Source of the DNA: Ixodes scapularis
Lineage: Eukaryota > Arthropoda > Arachnida > Ixodida > Ixodidae
Direction: 5' to 3'
DNA: 64,000 nt
Assembly: GCF_016920785.2 (NCBI RefSeq)
Contig: NW_024609839.1
Span: forward strand, 27,346,749 to 27,410,748
Positions 44,061 through 54,776 of this stretch are shown here, piece after piece. The notes under the pieces are model-generated. The model did no database searches, was not told where the DNA came from, and saw only the letters and a program-made list of their open reading frames with translations. The position numbers and the translations under genes are program-made. Each line of letters opens with the position of its first letter. Within the stretch, counting starts at the first letter, position 1.

Positions 44061-45286
44061 ATTCGTGGAGGGAGAGGAGGTCGTTCGGAGGATTTGACTT
44101 TTCTAGAGGGATAATTGTCCTGCCTCGCCAGATGGACAAAATTACGGGGGTCAACGGGCGTCTCCATCCTGGAGGTGACGTTAGAATCGAGGTAGCCCCA
44201 CGTGCACTGCCGACTGCCTCTCGAGGAGTTTGAACTAAAGTTATGCCGGCTCCACGCACGCGCTGAACGCTTGGTGAGATCGGTAACAACTGAGGGAGAG
44301 AAGAAAGATAGAAAAGCTCGCAGGGACGTCAGATTACTGAGCTCTGGTCAGAACGCTTAGTGGCCACGGACACAAAACTATAGCTGCTCTTGTCTTTACT
44401 CGCACTTCGAACGCGCTCGAGCACCAAACGCTGCTGATCGGCGGTTGGCGTTTCGCATTCGGAAGTGTTCGAACAGAGAGTGGAGAGAAAGGCAGCTAAC
44501 TTCGGCTGCACCCACTAATCGTTCCAACCGAAGGTCTTGTCTTTCCCTCAGGCTCACAGATAGAGCGAGAAAGGCCGGACATTTCTTTCGAATGCCCGGC
44601 CTTTATAGAAACGCGCTCGTTGCCTTCCGCCGTGCTCAGCGCGTGCACATCTCATAGTCTCACAAGGCGCTGAAGCGTTATCGAAATCTCGAGCATGAGC
44701 TGCTATACTTATTATGTCAGTGACGAACACGCATTTTTCTTTCTTTGGTTATTTGTCGTTTCCTGTAGACGAATGGAAGCAGTGCGAGTGGCCTCCGCCA
44801 TGCTTTTGCGCGTGCGAGCACCATGCCCGTGCAATTAGAAGCTTATGAAAGCTACGTTCACGCGTACGCTGCACGTGTTTGCACACATGGGGCACCAGTC
44901 TGGGCTCCGTGCTTGCACGAGTGCTCCAAAAAGCGTCTTTGGCGCAGCTCAACGCAACCAGGGGGCACGCTATTCAACGGCCAACAAAGAGGACCCCGCA
45001 GAGGAGGCGTTGTGACGAGGTTGCCAAGCGCCTGCAGTCATTAGCTGATCAGGACGGCGGAAAACAAAAGCACGTGGACGCATCTGGACGGCAGACAAAC
45101 GCACGAGGCGCGCAAAGAGCGGGCGAACTTGCGCGCCGGATACACCCTTTTCCAGCGTTTATTACTCAGGCAAAAAAGGCTCAGTGGACGCCCATGCGCG
45201 GGGTCTATTATTCCAAAAACAAGAGAGCAACTGCGTATGCCCACGACGCGTTTCAAAGCCCAGTAGACGAAGATGGCAGCGCGCAG
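44061..45286. other. Intergenic sequence, no gene recognised
   Basis: A 186-codon plus frame at 44879-45439 runs through CpG-rich DNA and into a MITE, has no domain and is rejected as coding. A perfect short hairpin at 44571-44603 is listed separately. Confidence 0.45.
44571..44603. repeat. Short GC-rich hairpin
   Basis: AAGGCCGGACATT and AATGCCCGGCCTT pair with one mismatch around a loop of about 7 bases. Function unknown; too short to call an element. Confidence 0.5.
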
Positions 45287-45457
45287 TATAGACCAACTCA
45301 ACTCTCCAACGTCACACCACTATACGGTGGCGCTGCTGTCGGCATTGCGCATGCGCAGATGCTTTTCCTGACGCGAATCTGCTTTCTGCGCACGCGCAAT
45401 GCCACCGCCTTGTGTGGGCAAATGTGTGCTTGTTTGTAAACAGTGTGCTGGTCTATA
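45287..45457. mobile_element. TATAGACC MITE copy 1
   Basis: Starts TATAGACCAACTCAAC and ends (reverse complement) TATAGACCAGCACACTGTTT. A central GGTGGCGCTGCTGTCGGCAT block is shared with 8425-8515. No target duplication is clear. Confidence 0.6.
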
Positions 45458-45476
45458 GGAGATCATTGGAATGTTC

Positions 45477-45626
45477 TATAGACCAAACACGGGGACCTGA
45501 CGTCAAGCCGCTGCGGGAGCACTGCCGTTGTCAGAGCGCGTGGTCAATCGCTCCACGCAAATCAGGTTCCTACGCATTGGACCACGCCTCGAGCGGGCTT
45601 GTTTTGTAAACAGTGTCTTGGCCTAT
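45477..45626. mobile_element. TATAGACC MITE copy 2, in tandem with copy 1
   Basis: Starts TATAGACCAAACACGG and ends with TTTTGTAAACAGTGTCTTGG then CCTAT, the same 3' end as copy 1 (TTTGTAAACAGTGTGCTGGT). Only 19 bp separate the two copies. Confidence 0.55.
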
Positions 45627-45904
45627 TGGCGCGAAGATATTTTAAACAAACCCTTATTTCTACTTAATTTTTCTTCGAGACGCCGAAATGGGAAGCTATC
45701 CCGATAGGAATTTTCCAGCAATGTATTTGTCATTGATTGGTTAATTTACTTAGGAGGGAGTGTACAATATACCAAAATCAAACAAAACGGCACGATTGAA
45801 TCAAATTATAATAGATGGCTGAGAGGAACATACTAGCGCCGGTAGTTGAATTGACGGCTGGCGGTCCGGATGTGGTTCCAATTGACATTGGTTTCGGCAA
45901 TTAA

Positions 45905-46531
45905 AGGAGCTGTGCAACAATATTCAGTTGCAATGTTCTTCACTATACACGAGCTTACTGGCACTAGTGGGAGTCAAGGATACTCGCACGCAACTCCGCT
46001 GGCCAAGAAATTCCTTTGTTGCGGTGTAATTTCAAGGACAAAAGCGGTCATTTTCATTCAATCTCTCCTTTGCAAAATTTTATGACGTAACGTGGGTATC
46101 GCAGTACACCCATATGACGATATTTGAATGCTGTTCATAGATTGGACCCGAGCATTGCGTGGGCACTCGATTTGGGCTCGTGATAATTACTAGCTCGAGA
46201 AGCATTCGGGTAATGGCCCGTGTCCAATCACTGCAACGACGACAATAGCCGAGCCATAACAATGTCTGGAATTCAGCGCGTGTCATGTGCTTTGCCAACC
46301 CCAGCGCGTGGCTATGATCTACATTAGCGGCATATAATCGGCTCCAGATCACGTGGCCGCTTGTTCTGGCTGCGAGTAGAGGAGGTGAACGCTGCTCGTT
46401 TTTCCTTCATTTTTTTCTGGGACTTCTATTGCGTGGGGTGAAAAACGAACGCGTGTTCCATAGGTCATTAGCGTCAGGGATCCGTTCTAAGCGGCATTTG
46501 CGCAAAGTACAAAAATTGTTGCATCGCCCCT
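45905..46531. mobile_element. TTAA-target MITE, 627 bp, copy 2
   Basis: The ends are AGGAGCTGTGCAACAATATT and (reverse complement) AGGGGCGATGCAACAATTTT. TTAA is at 45901-45904 and 46532-46535. It is collinear with 41737-42363 and has the same length. Confidence 0.88.
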
Positions 46532-46554
46532 TTAAGGATACAGTCAAGTACAAG

Positions 46555-46760
46555 TTGGCGTGCTGAGACAACACGACCTAGAATAATCAAAGGCTGCGCA
46601 TGAGGATTTCAACGTCATTGCTGTGAGATCGAGCGCAGACGCTGATTGGACGCGAGTTATGCGTCAGCGTTCGGCTGGTCCTCGTCTCCAATCAAAGCTT
46701 GGAAAGACGCTCAGCGTTGAGCTCGAATCAAATATCTGAGTTAGCGCCCGCATCCTCTAG
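46555..46760. repeat. Family Q dispersed repeat copy 2
   Basis: Same orientation and word order as 43860-44060 (CCTAGAATAATCAAAGGCT, CAACGTCAT, GACGCTCAGCGTTGAGCTCG, TGAGTTAGCGCCC). It begins about 20 bp after a TTAA MITE. Confidence 0.5.
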
Positions 46761-47010
46761 GGTGATGGCGTTCCATCGAGAAAGAGGAGGCATAGTTCAC
46801 GAGACTTCCCGTATAGCTTAAGGTAGTCTCGGTTGAAAAAGGCTGACCTAGTGACCAGAACAACCGCAAGCAGCACCACCTGTTCACACATGCGTTTTTA
46901 TGCGGGCCACTACGTGACTCTGAAGCGTCCAAAAACGTCTTCAACGTGCCTGTGAGGAGTGTCTCTTCGCTGGTTCGTCTGGGGGACAAGGAGCTAAGGG
47001 GAACGACTAA

Positions 47011-47355
47011 AGGCGCATTCACGCAGGCGTTTGAAACGCAACCGGGAAGCTGAAGCGCTCATTTCTATCATCACCATACGCGCGTGAAATTGCTGTGGAC
47101 CTTTAAGGCCGGTTCTCACATGCAGCGAAGCGGTGATGTAGCGCTGCTCACGTGCCGTCTGCTACTTACCGTCTATCGTGAGCAACAGTTTTGACGGTGC
47201 GATACAAAGCTGGTGAACGCTCCTGTCAGCACGCGCTTAGCGCGAGGTCAGCGCTATGCCCGTGGCGCTCCGCTGCATGTGTGAACAGGCCTTTATACAA
47301 CCGCCTTTCGCAACCGCACTGCGAACGCGGTTCAACCGGCAGTGTGAATGCGGCG
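47011..47355. mobile_element. PIF/Harbinger-type MITE, TAA target duplication, hosting a second MITE
   Basis: AGGCGCATTCACGCAGGCG at the left and CGCCGCATTCACACTGCC at the right in reverse complement. TAA flanks both sides (47008-47010 and 47356-47358). Excluding the nested element, its own length is about 155 bp. Confidence 0.78.
47106..47292. mobile_element. Nested PIF/Harbinger-type MITE, TTA target duplication, 187 bp
   Basis: The ends are AGGCCGGTTCTCACATGCAG and (reverse complement) AGGCCTGTTCACACATGCAG, continuing GCG. TTA flanks both sides (47103-47105 and 47293-47295). The TTCACATGCAGCG terminus is shared with the MITE at 33518-33848, indicating use of the same or related transposase. 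Confidence 0.85.
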
Positions 47356-47358
47356 TAA

Positions 47359-48782
47359 GTGCTCAACTCAAAGCTTGCCACTACGAAAGTGCTTTCAGAG
47401 CGATAACGCAGAGCCTGAAAGACACTCCCGCCCTCGCAATAGCCACTTGACAACGACTCGCGACTCGCCAGCTGTCTTTTCCTCTCACTTGACATTGATA
47501 TAACGTCGGCATGCAGAAGAACATATGGTGCGCACTGCGAACCGTTTGTGTTTTCGTGGTGGCCGCCATGTAGACTTTTGACGTGCCTGACTTGGGCTAA
47601 ATTAGCAAATCACTCCATCTTCCCATGTATAGTTTGCAAACCCATAGCGGCTCTAGCGGCTCAGGTCCATTCTGCGAAACATATATCTACGAAGATTTTA
47701 GTTTAGGTTTCCTCCATCGGACCGCGGTCAGCCGAAAGCGGACACCGCAGACCTGCACCACGCCCCTAAACTCAGCGCACCTCGCAGAGTCTTCGTAGGC
47801 TGAGCTATGTTTGCATGTGATGCGGCAGCTATAATTCTCTTCTCGTGACTTCGTTTCCCTGAATGTTCGGGAAGGAAGAATACGAGGTGGCAGCCACTGG
47901 CCTAATGAATCGGGGCAAGGAAAAAAAAAAAGAAAATGATGGCTTAAGTACGATGGTCAAAACATGACATGAAGACATTGTGAAAGCCCGATGCTAATCT
48001 CGGTGCCAGGCCACCGAAATCTGTCGAAGTCAAAAACAAACACCAACGAGGAGTCTGTGTGTAGAGCAGCGTACGCAGATCGACATTAGGTTTTAGTTTC
48101 GCTGAAGAGACATGGCTTGCCTTCGCCTTGAATCACAGACCTTCCGATAAAGTCACGAGAAGTATACTCAGTGCGTCACAAGCACACGTCGGTCGACCTA
48201 CGAATACTCCACGAGGTACACTGCATCGAAAGGTATTTTGCTGGTCCGCGGTGTCCAGGCACCCGCACCTGAAAGCCAAATTGGCAAATGTTTCCCAGAA
48301 TGCGCCTGAGCCACTAGGGGCGCTTCGGTTTTGCACACTGTCAATTGGAAGGCGCTAGAATTTACGGGGCTCGTGCCCATAGTCCTACTTTTATCTTGGC
48401 CATACTTTCTTCTTTTTTTTTTTAGTCTAGTTAGGTTTAGACACTTTAGTTTTTGATTGCCAAACTAAAACTCCGTTATATTTCAACGTTTCAACCGTGA
48501 TACTAAAACAGCCTATGCTTCGTTTTAGAATAAGATACAATCGTCAAGAAGTGCCAAAAGTGAATCATTCACAAAGCTCGTTGTCTTTGTATCATCGGCA
48601 GAGCCAATCAGGCACAAAAAAGAAGTGCAGGATCACGGCGCATGCGCAGTGAATGGTTGGTTTAGGTGGAAATAGAAAACGCACAAAGACGACGATCACC
48701 ACGACGGTACATTTTTTTACGCGGCTTGACTGGATCCATCGCATAGCAGTGTTGACTTAAGTCTGCCTTGATATGATGCCGA
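47359..48782. other. Intergenic sequence, no gene recognised
   Basis: Frames reach only about 76 codons. It contains an A-rich run near 47921 and a T run near 48413. No transposon ends were identified. Confidence 0.5.
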
Positions 48783-48984
48783 CTATGAAAAGAGCATGTC
48801 GTCTGCTTTCTTGCGCAGGAGTCGCGGTGAAGTCATAACGACACCGAGCTTTCATTGGCTTTGATTGAGGACAGTGGGTGGACCTCATTGCTAGATGCCT
48901 TGAGATCTACGAACTATATTTTAGAGCGCAGCTCTTAGGGGCCCGTTCCCGGCTTGAGCGGCGTCGCCGTCGCCGTCGGCGTAA

Positions 48985-49316
48985 CCAAGGTCACCCCAAG
49001 GTTCCGTGACCCCCCAAGATCATCCCAAGGTCACGTGACCCCAAGGTCACAGCACGGTCACGTGACCACTAAGGTCACCACAAGGCCACGTGACCCCCAG
49101 TGGTCACGTGACACCCAAAGTCACGTGACCCCCCCCCCCCCCCCGAGGTCACGTGACCCTTCCCCGAGAGGTCACGTGACTACTCTGAGGTCCCGTGACC
49201 ACTCAAAGGTCACGTGACCCTCCCCAGGGTCACGTGAACCCCTCCCCTGAGGTCACGTGATCCCCCCACCCCGAGGTCACGTGACCCCCTACCCCGAGGT
49301 CACGTGACCCCCCGAT
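48985..49316. repeat. Tandem GGTCACGTGACC array
   Basis: About twelve CACGTG palindromes, mostly within GGTCACGTGACC and spaced by C-rich linkers of 10-25 bp including a 15-C run near 49131. CACGTG is the bHLH E-box. Two more lie after the next array, near 49620 and 49640. Confidence 0.88.
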
Positions 49317-49622
49317 GACGTCATGGTCACTGATGACGTCATCAGTGTCAGTGACGTCACTGATGACGTCACCGTCATCCCCATCGTCATTATCACTGAT
49401 GACGATGCGATGACGTCATCATCACTGATGACGTCATCGGTTACGTCACCGGCATCCGCATTGTCATCATCGCTGATGACGTCATCAGTGACGTCACTTA
49501 TGACGTCACCGGCATCCGCATCGTCATCGTCATCATCACTGATGACGTCATCGGTATCAGCATCGTTATCGTCACTGATGACGTCATCAGTGACGTCACT
49601 GATGACGTCATCGGCATCGTCA
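49314..49622. repeat. Tandem GATGACGTCATC array
   Basis: About thirteen TGACGTCA palindromes (the full CRE), most as GATGACGTCATC or AGTGACGTCACT, separated by CATC/GATG-rich linkers. ACCGGCATCCGCAT recurs in the linkers near 49450 and 49507, suggesting a longer period of roughly 60 bp. Confidence 0.88.
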
Positions 49623-49735
49623 CGTGACCCCCCAAGGTCACGTGACCCACCCCGAGTACCCTTCCCTCCTCCTCCTCAAGAGCTGCGCTCAAATTCGGCG
49701 TTACAGGGAGTTGTAAACGGCTTTCACTTCTTTAA

Positions 49736-50386
49736 AGGGCCCATGAAACGATTTTTGGGTTGGGATAAATCATTTTAGATTGGGATTTTACTAATAGCAC
49801 ATCGTTCAGTGGGCCAAAAGAAAAAATGTAGAAAGTCAAAAGCCTGACTTTCACTGCGAAAATTTGAAAACACAGCGGACTATTTCGTGCCTCCTCCCCC
49901 TCGTAACCTCTCTGCCTTTTCACTGTGATACATCCGCGGTCCCAAAAGCGCGTCATCGGGTCCAAACTGACGTCACACGAAACCGGACCTCATTTAGTCC
50001 CTTCACCCCTAAGCTGACATTGTGGCGGAAGCTACGCGTTTGCCGGACCAATCAGCCGCCTCCGTTTCATCACCTGTCCTCATTCTCTGCAGCCACATTT
50101 GCCACGCTCACGTGGCAAAAGTGTGGCTAGTCCAAGGAGCACGTAGCTTCCACAGCACTGTCAGCTTAGGGGTGAACGGGGTAGGGAAAGAAAGTTTTGT
50201 CTGAATTTTGAGCGACGGGCTAATCTTCTAGTGGGACAATGGCTCTCTCCGGGTACACAAACCAGGTTCCGAGCGAGAGGGGCCTCCCTTCTTTTCGTCG
50301 TCTTGAACTGTTTGGTGGAATGCGCGATTTATGAGTTGAGGAGGAAAGCGAAACAGGAAAAAGTTGGAAAAGCGTTTCATGACCCC
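49736..50386. mobile_element. TTAA-type MITE, 651 bp
   Basis: AGGGCCCATGAAACG at the left and AGGGGTCATGAAACG at the right in reverse complement, flanked by TTAA (49732-49735) and TTGA (50387-50390), a one-base mismatch. The interior includes an inverted CCCTTCACCCCTAAGCTGAC / CTGTCAGCTTAGGGGTGAAC pair near 49998 and 50157, so it also has internal palindromic structure. A different family from 41737. Confidence 0.75.
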
Positions 50387-50467
50387 TTGAAATCAGCCAA
50401 TTAGAGTTTGGCTTTCCGACGTCATCGCAACCCCCGTGCAAGAAGCAGACAAACTTGCGCACCGTAT

Positions 50468-50819
50468 AGGCATAATCTCAGGCGCCAAGTGCGGACAAGT
50501 AGCTTGAACTAATATATAAACACTGGTCACTAAGAGAATATTCTTTATCATTTAGGTACAAGATATAAGTGCTATGTGTGCGAAGGCGTATTCGCAACGA
50601 AGATTGTTTTAGTCATCAGGTTTGTGCTCGGATATGATGCTTTAATAAGCAAATCTAAAAATACCCATTAGGTAAATGCCCAGTAGCTGTACATAAGATG
50701 TACATAATTATCTAAAAAAACACGGTGATAGAGCAGAATTTTGAGTTTATGTTGCACCCAAGAATGTAAAGGGAAAAGATACTTGGCATTAAAGATGTAT
50801 CAACACGCTCCATAATCTA
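50468..50819. other. AT-rich intergenic sequence, nothing recognised
   Basis: No frame or repeat boundary is visible. Confidence 0.5.
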
Positions 50820-51357
50820 TAGGCTCCGATCGAAAAAGAGAACCCCGGCTTTTTAGGTTTCGTTGTAAACTAGGCTTCGCAGAATACTGACATTTTTTGG
50901 TGGTAACTAAATGCGAAAATTTGAGCCCATTACGTTCCCTGGATCAAAAAACACACAAACAAAATCTCTGATCTGACGCCCACCTAAGCCTAATTTTTAT
51001 CATATTGATATTTGAGCTTTTGGGTGCTTGAAGCATTTATATAAGAAATCTTGCCAGGCAAAAATAAAACAATATTTACTTTCTAACCAACAAGTTTGTT
51101 TCGCTGAAATAAATGCTACAGGCGCCCATCAGCTCAAATATCGGTATGACGAAAATTAGGCTCAGGTGGATGTCGGTCAAAGAGATTTTTGTTTTTTCAT
51201 TTGTACCTTTTGATCCCAGAAACATAATATGCTCAATTTCTGGCCTTTTATCGCCCCCACTATAGGGTGACTTTCTCATGGTGTTTCAGCTTTCTGGAAA
51301 TCGTAGCCTTTTTATGAGGGTTAACAAGCCGGGTTTACCTTTCTCGATCGGACCCTG
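50820..51357. mobile_element. Long foldback element with arms of about 250 bp
   Basis: TCCGATCGAAAAAGAGAACC near 50825 faces (reverse complement of the right end) TCCGATCGAGAAAGGTAAAC. Complementarity continues inward through AACATAATATGCTCAATTTC-type sequence to CACCTAAGCCTAATTTT / AAAATTAGGCTCAGGTG and ATATTTGAGCT / AGCTCAAATAT flanking a loop near 51020-51110. It would fold into one large hairpin. The target duplication is not defined. Confidence 0.72.
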
Positions 51358-52123
51358 TTGATATCGTACTCACTGCGTAACTGTTAACATGACAAATACT
51401 AGCAGAGTCTTACGAGATACTCTCAATTAGGATCCTACAAACCAGAGGTCGCTGACTGACACAGAACCCCTTCCACTGATAGAACATGGCCGATAGGAGA
51501 AGCACATGGTTGGCTAGGGCGAGCCGATTTCGCGATAATGATAAATTAGAAAAAAAAAATGTCTTAATGTATCGATAGGCGGCTCTGATCCGTCACAATG
51601 CGTCAAGACGCGGTGGGGAGAACATATAGCATCTCCTGGTTGCCAGAGTAAAATCTTATGGTTGTTTCAATTGCCTTATTTCTTTATTTATATTATCTAT
51701 CTATTATTTTATTTTCCTTTATTTTCCTTTAGCTAACCAAACGCATTTCCACGAAAAACCGAGCCTTACTCTTTCGGGACGGTATTTTTTTATGTCTAAA
51801 TTAAACTATAACGATTGAGAGAACTGCAAACGAAAGTAATGCCAAGACATATTAAAAAAAAAAATCCGCGATCTGCTTTGCGGTCTTGTCACATTTGGAT
51901 AACTTAGTCAAACAGGAAGCCTTAAGAAACAATAATTTCCGAATGTCTTTTTTTTTTGCTGTTTTAAGTTTAGCCAGAATTCATTACACATGATCAAATT
52001 TCTTGGAACCCATCGGGAACAACCTGTAATGATCCCATATTGCTCACTATTACAACATCTCGCCTCACGTCTTTATGTGTTGCCAGTCGAGCCACTTAGC
52101 GTCTCAGACCGAAATTAGAAGTT
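51358..52123. other. AT-rich intergenic sequence, nothing recognised
   Basis: Low-complexity TTTATT-rich DNA near 51680-51730. No frame above about 60 codons resembles a protein. Confidence 0.5.
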
Positions 52124-52223
52124 GTTTAAAAAGCGCAAAGGACCAAGAAGAGAAGGAGGGAACAGGACAAAGCGCTTTTTCCTGTCCTCTCCTTCTCTTC
52201 TTGGTCCTTTGCGCTTTCTAAAC
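52124..52223. repeat. 100-bp hairpin with GCGCAAAGGACCAAGAAGAG arms
   Basis: The left arm (AAGCGCAAAGGACCAAGAAG then AGAAGGAG) and right arm pair over about 45 bp with a few mismatches and almost no loop (near 52173). The arms begin AAAGCGC and end GCGCTTT, so the hairpin is also bounded by a small palindrome. Compare 63168-63283. Confidence 0.8.
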
Positions 52224-52384
52224 CACCGTCTAAATGTTCAACCAACTAGTCCCACAATTGATTTTGAAGAAATTAGAGCTTTAATAACTTGGCGAAAAAT
52301 GTTTATTCTCAACTTTGCAAACTAGGTAACTAGTTTTGAAATGTCAATTATTCTTTGTTGAATAGATTTCAAGGCGAATCAGGG

Positions 52385-52757
52385 ATCATCAAAATTTCAC
52401 CAGAGTGTCCGCCTCCTGGGGACTCCAGCGAAACACTCCTAGATGCCACAGTTATTTATATTTGAAGGGGATCGGTTACACGATCCACGGAGGCTTGATG
52501 GGCAGGTGATGGTAGCAATCTGGCTGGAAAACGCCGTTCCAGTCCGAAGCTGCACGGGGAAAAAATGAGTTGGAAAAAGGTAGCGGTCCAGGTGCGGTGG
52601 ACGAGAAACCTGGAGTGGATGACTGGTGCGCTGGGACGAGCAGGCCGCAGAACAATGTAGAGTGCTTGGAGGTGCGAAGTATAGTAAAACTTGGGCAACA
52701 AAGCCTCGCTATGGGGCGACAATGAGAAAAAGTAGGCAGACCTGATTCAGCTGCCAT
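52385..52757 (-). pseudogene. LINE ORF2 C-terminal fragment, minus strand
   Basis: The minus frame 52476-52757 contains LPFSNSFFPRAASDWNG followed by a short tail. N-S-F-F-P-R-x-x-x-D-W-N is the same C-terminal motif as FKYSFFPRAIKDWN in the intact LINE at 27612-30086. Upstream codons are diverged and shift frames. This is a 5'-truncated CR1/Jockey-group remnant with no reverse transcriptase core. Confidence 0.7.
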
Positions 52758-54034
52758 CGATGACCTGCAGACATCGCACGATTAGAAATAATGAAGGAAA
52801 ACGCAATCGATAAGATTATGATTCGCGTTTCCGCAACGCCAGCCTTGCACCTGTTTAATCAAAAAAGTAAAACAGTGCAAAAAAAAAAAAAAAAAAACGG
52901 AGGGCAAGAGAAGAAAATGTACAAAATTGTCCTTTTTTTTTTTTTTTTGCACAACTTGGCCATTTTTTGTAATTTTTCAATTCTCACAACTGTGCTATGA
53001 ATAGTAACTTTAGCGAAAACCCGCGATTTCAAAGTGTTTCAGGTTTTTTTTTTTTTTTTCTGAAATGACCTACTTTGGGGTTTTCGATGATGCTGCAGAA
53101 AACATACAATTGGAACCGTATGTTTTTATCACTAATAATAAAGTTAATCAGTTCTGATTAATTATTTGATACCTCGTGACGATGAGCTCCCGTCATAATG
53201 TCCCCTCGGTTATATAACTGAGCTGCACAGAACGCATTGAGGTAGTTCTTGCGTCGTTTTTCTATATTTTTGAACTGTGTGAAACTTAATTTCTAGCACC
53301 CTGCATAACAAGGCTACAAATGCGAGGCTTCAATGGGTTCTCGTTAACTTCTCTAGACCGTATCTGTTTGGGATTATATATTACGTCCTAAAAGACGCAA
53401 AGTTTGAAATAAAAAAAAAAATGCCGCGGTGCTTAAAAACCTTTCAAAGGCCATATTATTGAGAACATGTCACCATTTTCGCCGGAAAGTCTGTTTGGAT
53501 TCTCATATGGCATATGATACAGCTGGGGCTCGCATCATCGGTAGATTCCAGATAGTCAGTGTATACAAAAAAATAATAATAATAACCATAAAAGGCCTTT
53601 GATCCCGAGTTTGAAGCCCCAACGATCCAAACGCCATCTTTCCACCCGCTCTGGCATTAAAACAATATCCTCCGATCCTCACTCCACCAAACACCAAAGA
53701 GGAAAGTAAAAAGATTTGGAATCAACGACCAACGCGAGAGCATCACTCCAGACCGAGTTTACGACTCGTAGTAAAAAAAGCAGTCCCCAAACGCCCCACC
53801 CTGCCATTGGTTCGCTGAGGATGGCTGCAACTCACAGGCTGTTATTTTTTTTTTTCTCTCCTTTTTTTTTTTTACGTCCCCGCCGTTCCGACGCACTTCA
53901 TTAAAGCCAAAATAATAGCAAATCTCTTTTATTAAGGAGGATATTAGAACGAAGGTCCCCTCCCAGCCGTCGGTGAATCCTGGTGCTCGTGCATATCACG
54001 TGACCATCCGCAGCGCGACAGACCGAAATTACTA
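52758..54034. other. Intergenic sequence; possible conserved stretch 53500-53960
   Basis: Poly-A and poly-T tracts lie near 52880, 52936 and 53045. At 53590-53960 the sequence is less simple, with CATAAAAGGCCTTTGATCCC, CCATTGGTTCGC and TCATTAAAGCC/TTTTATTAAGG words that could be transcription-factor sites. No exon is recognised. Confidence 0.35.
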
Positions 54035-54776
54035 CAGGGATTTCGTCAACGTTTTTCGAACCTGAGAATCACCCCGTTTGGAGAGCTTCTGAAATGTCGA
54101 CCGAATTCGACAAAGTTCGGCAGGTTCGGTGCACCTTCTCAATTTCGAGTAAAAAATATTCACAAGGATCGACAGGTTTGGCGAACATTCAAAATCTTGT
54201 CAAATATCGTCAAAGTCAGAAGGGCGTCACCCGAAACGTCGTGTATTCCTTCCTGTCCACGTTCTTTTTCTAGAGTAGCACAACCATATATTTGCGATTT
54301 CGCGCTTAAAAAGTCTCGCCTACTTCAAACAAAAAATGTTAGATCCTGGGAAATAAAGCAAAACAGCGTGTTTAAAATGGGAGAAAGTTATCGGCAATAT
54401 TTTGCATAACATAAACACACACATAGATATACGCCCTTAGCAATTTGTTTAGTTTGTTAAAATACACAATACCCCGCCAAAAAAAAAAACATTTATAAGG
54501 CAGCGTGTTTGAAGTAGGAGAAAAATGATCATCAAGGCTTTGCACAAAATTAACAGAAACATATAAACATTTAATAACATATTTAGTTTGTTAAAATTAA
54601 AATAAAAATATAATAAAAATAAAAATACAAAAAACAAAATTGCGAGGGGGTGCTAGATTGTCATGAATTTACCGGCACGCGCACAATGTCCGAACTTCTG
54701 TCGAACTTTTGTACAACGTCGAATTAAAAGTTCCAAAAAGTTGAACTCGAATGTCGGCACGTTCGTCACATCCCTA
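54035..54776. mobile_element. hAT-like element with GTTCG/TCGAAC subterminal repeats
   Basis: The left end is CAGGGATTTCGTCAACG; the right end in reverse complement is TAGGGATGTGACGAACG. Both subterminal regions repeat short GTCGA/TTCGA/GTTCGG words (for example GAATTCGACAAAGTTCGGCA and TCTGTCGAACTTTTGTACAA). The candidate 8-bp flanks do not match, so the call rests on termini and subterminal arrays. The interior is AT-rich and non-coding. Confidence 0.5.

Larger units (their letters stand above)
48923..49690 (+). mobile_element. GAGCGCAGCTCTTG-ended element with CACGTG and TGACGTCA arrays (copy B)
   Basis: The left end AGAGCGCAGCTCTTAGGGGC and the right end (reverse complement GAGCGCAGCTCTTGAGGAGG) match the termini of copy A at 18957-20188 in opposite orientation. 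The shared subterminal sequence includes CCCGTTCCCGG, TTGAGCGGCG and CGGCGTAACC. Inside are two separate arrays, listed below. It interrupts a family H MITE. A 151-codon frame across the arrays is an artefact of tandem repeats. No target duplication is clear. Confidence 0.75.
48783..50467. mobile_element. Family H hairpin MITE copy 3, split by two insertions
   Basis: The left half (48783-48922) has CATGTCGTCTGCTTTCTTGC, CACCGAGCTTTCATTGGCTT and TGCCTTGAGATCTACGAAC, collinear with copy 2 at 32857. The right half (50391-50467) has AATCAGCCAATTAGAGTTTG, GACGTCATCGCAACCCC and AAGCAGACAAACTTGCGC. Between them are the element at 48923-49690, about 45 bp of unassigned sequence, and the TTAA-type MITE at 49736-50386. 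Confidence 0.78.

Noticed and set aside
44879..45439. 186-codon frame as a host protein
   Set aside because: It crosses the left part of a TATAGACC MITE, lacks domains and sits in CpG-rich DNA.
48985..49640. Possible CRISPR-like repeat-spacer array
   Set aside because: The repeats are 8-12-bp palindromes with short variable linkers in a eukaryotic transposon-like element; spacers are too short and no cas genes exist here.
49323..49778. 151-codon Ser/Thr/Met-rich repeat protein
   Set aside because: It is the translation of the TGACGTCA tandem array; repeat period and codon content come from the DNA palindrome, not a protein.
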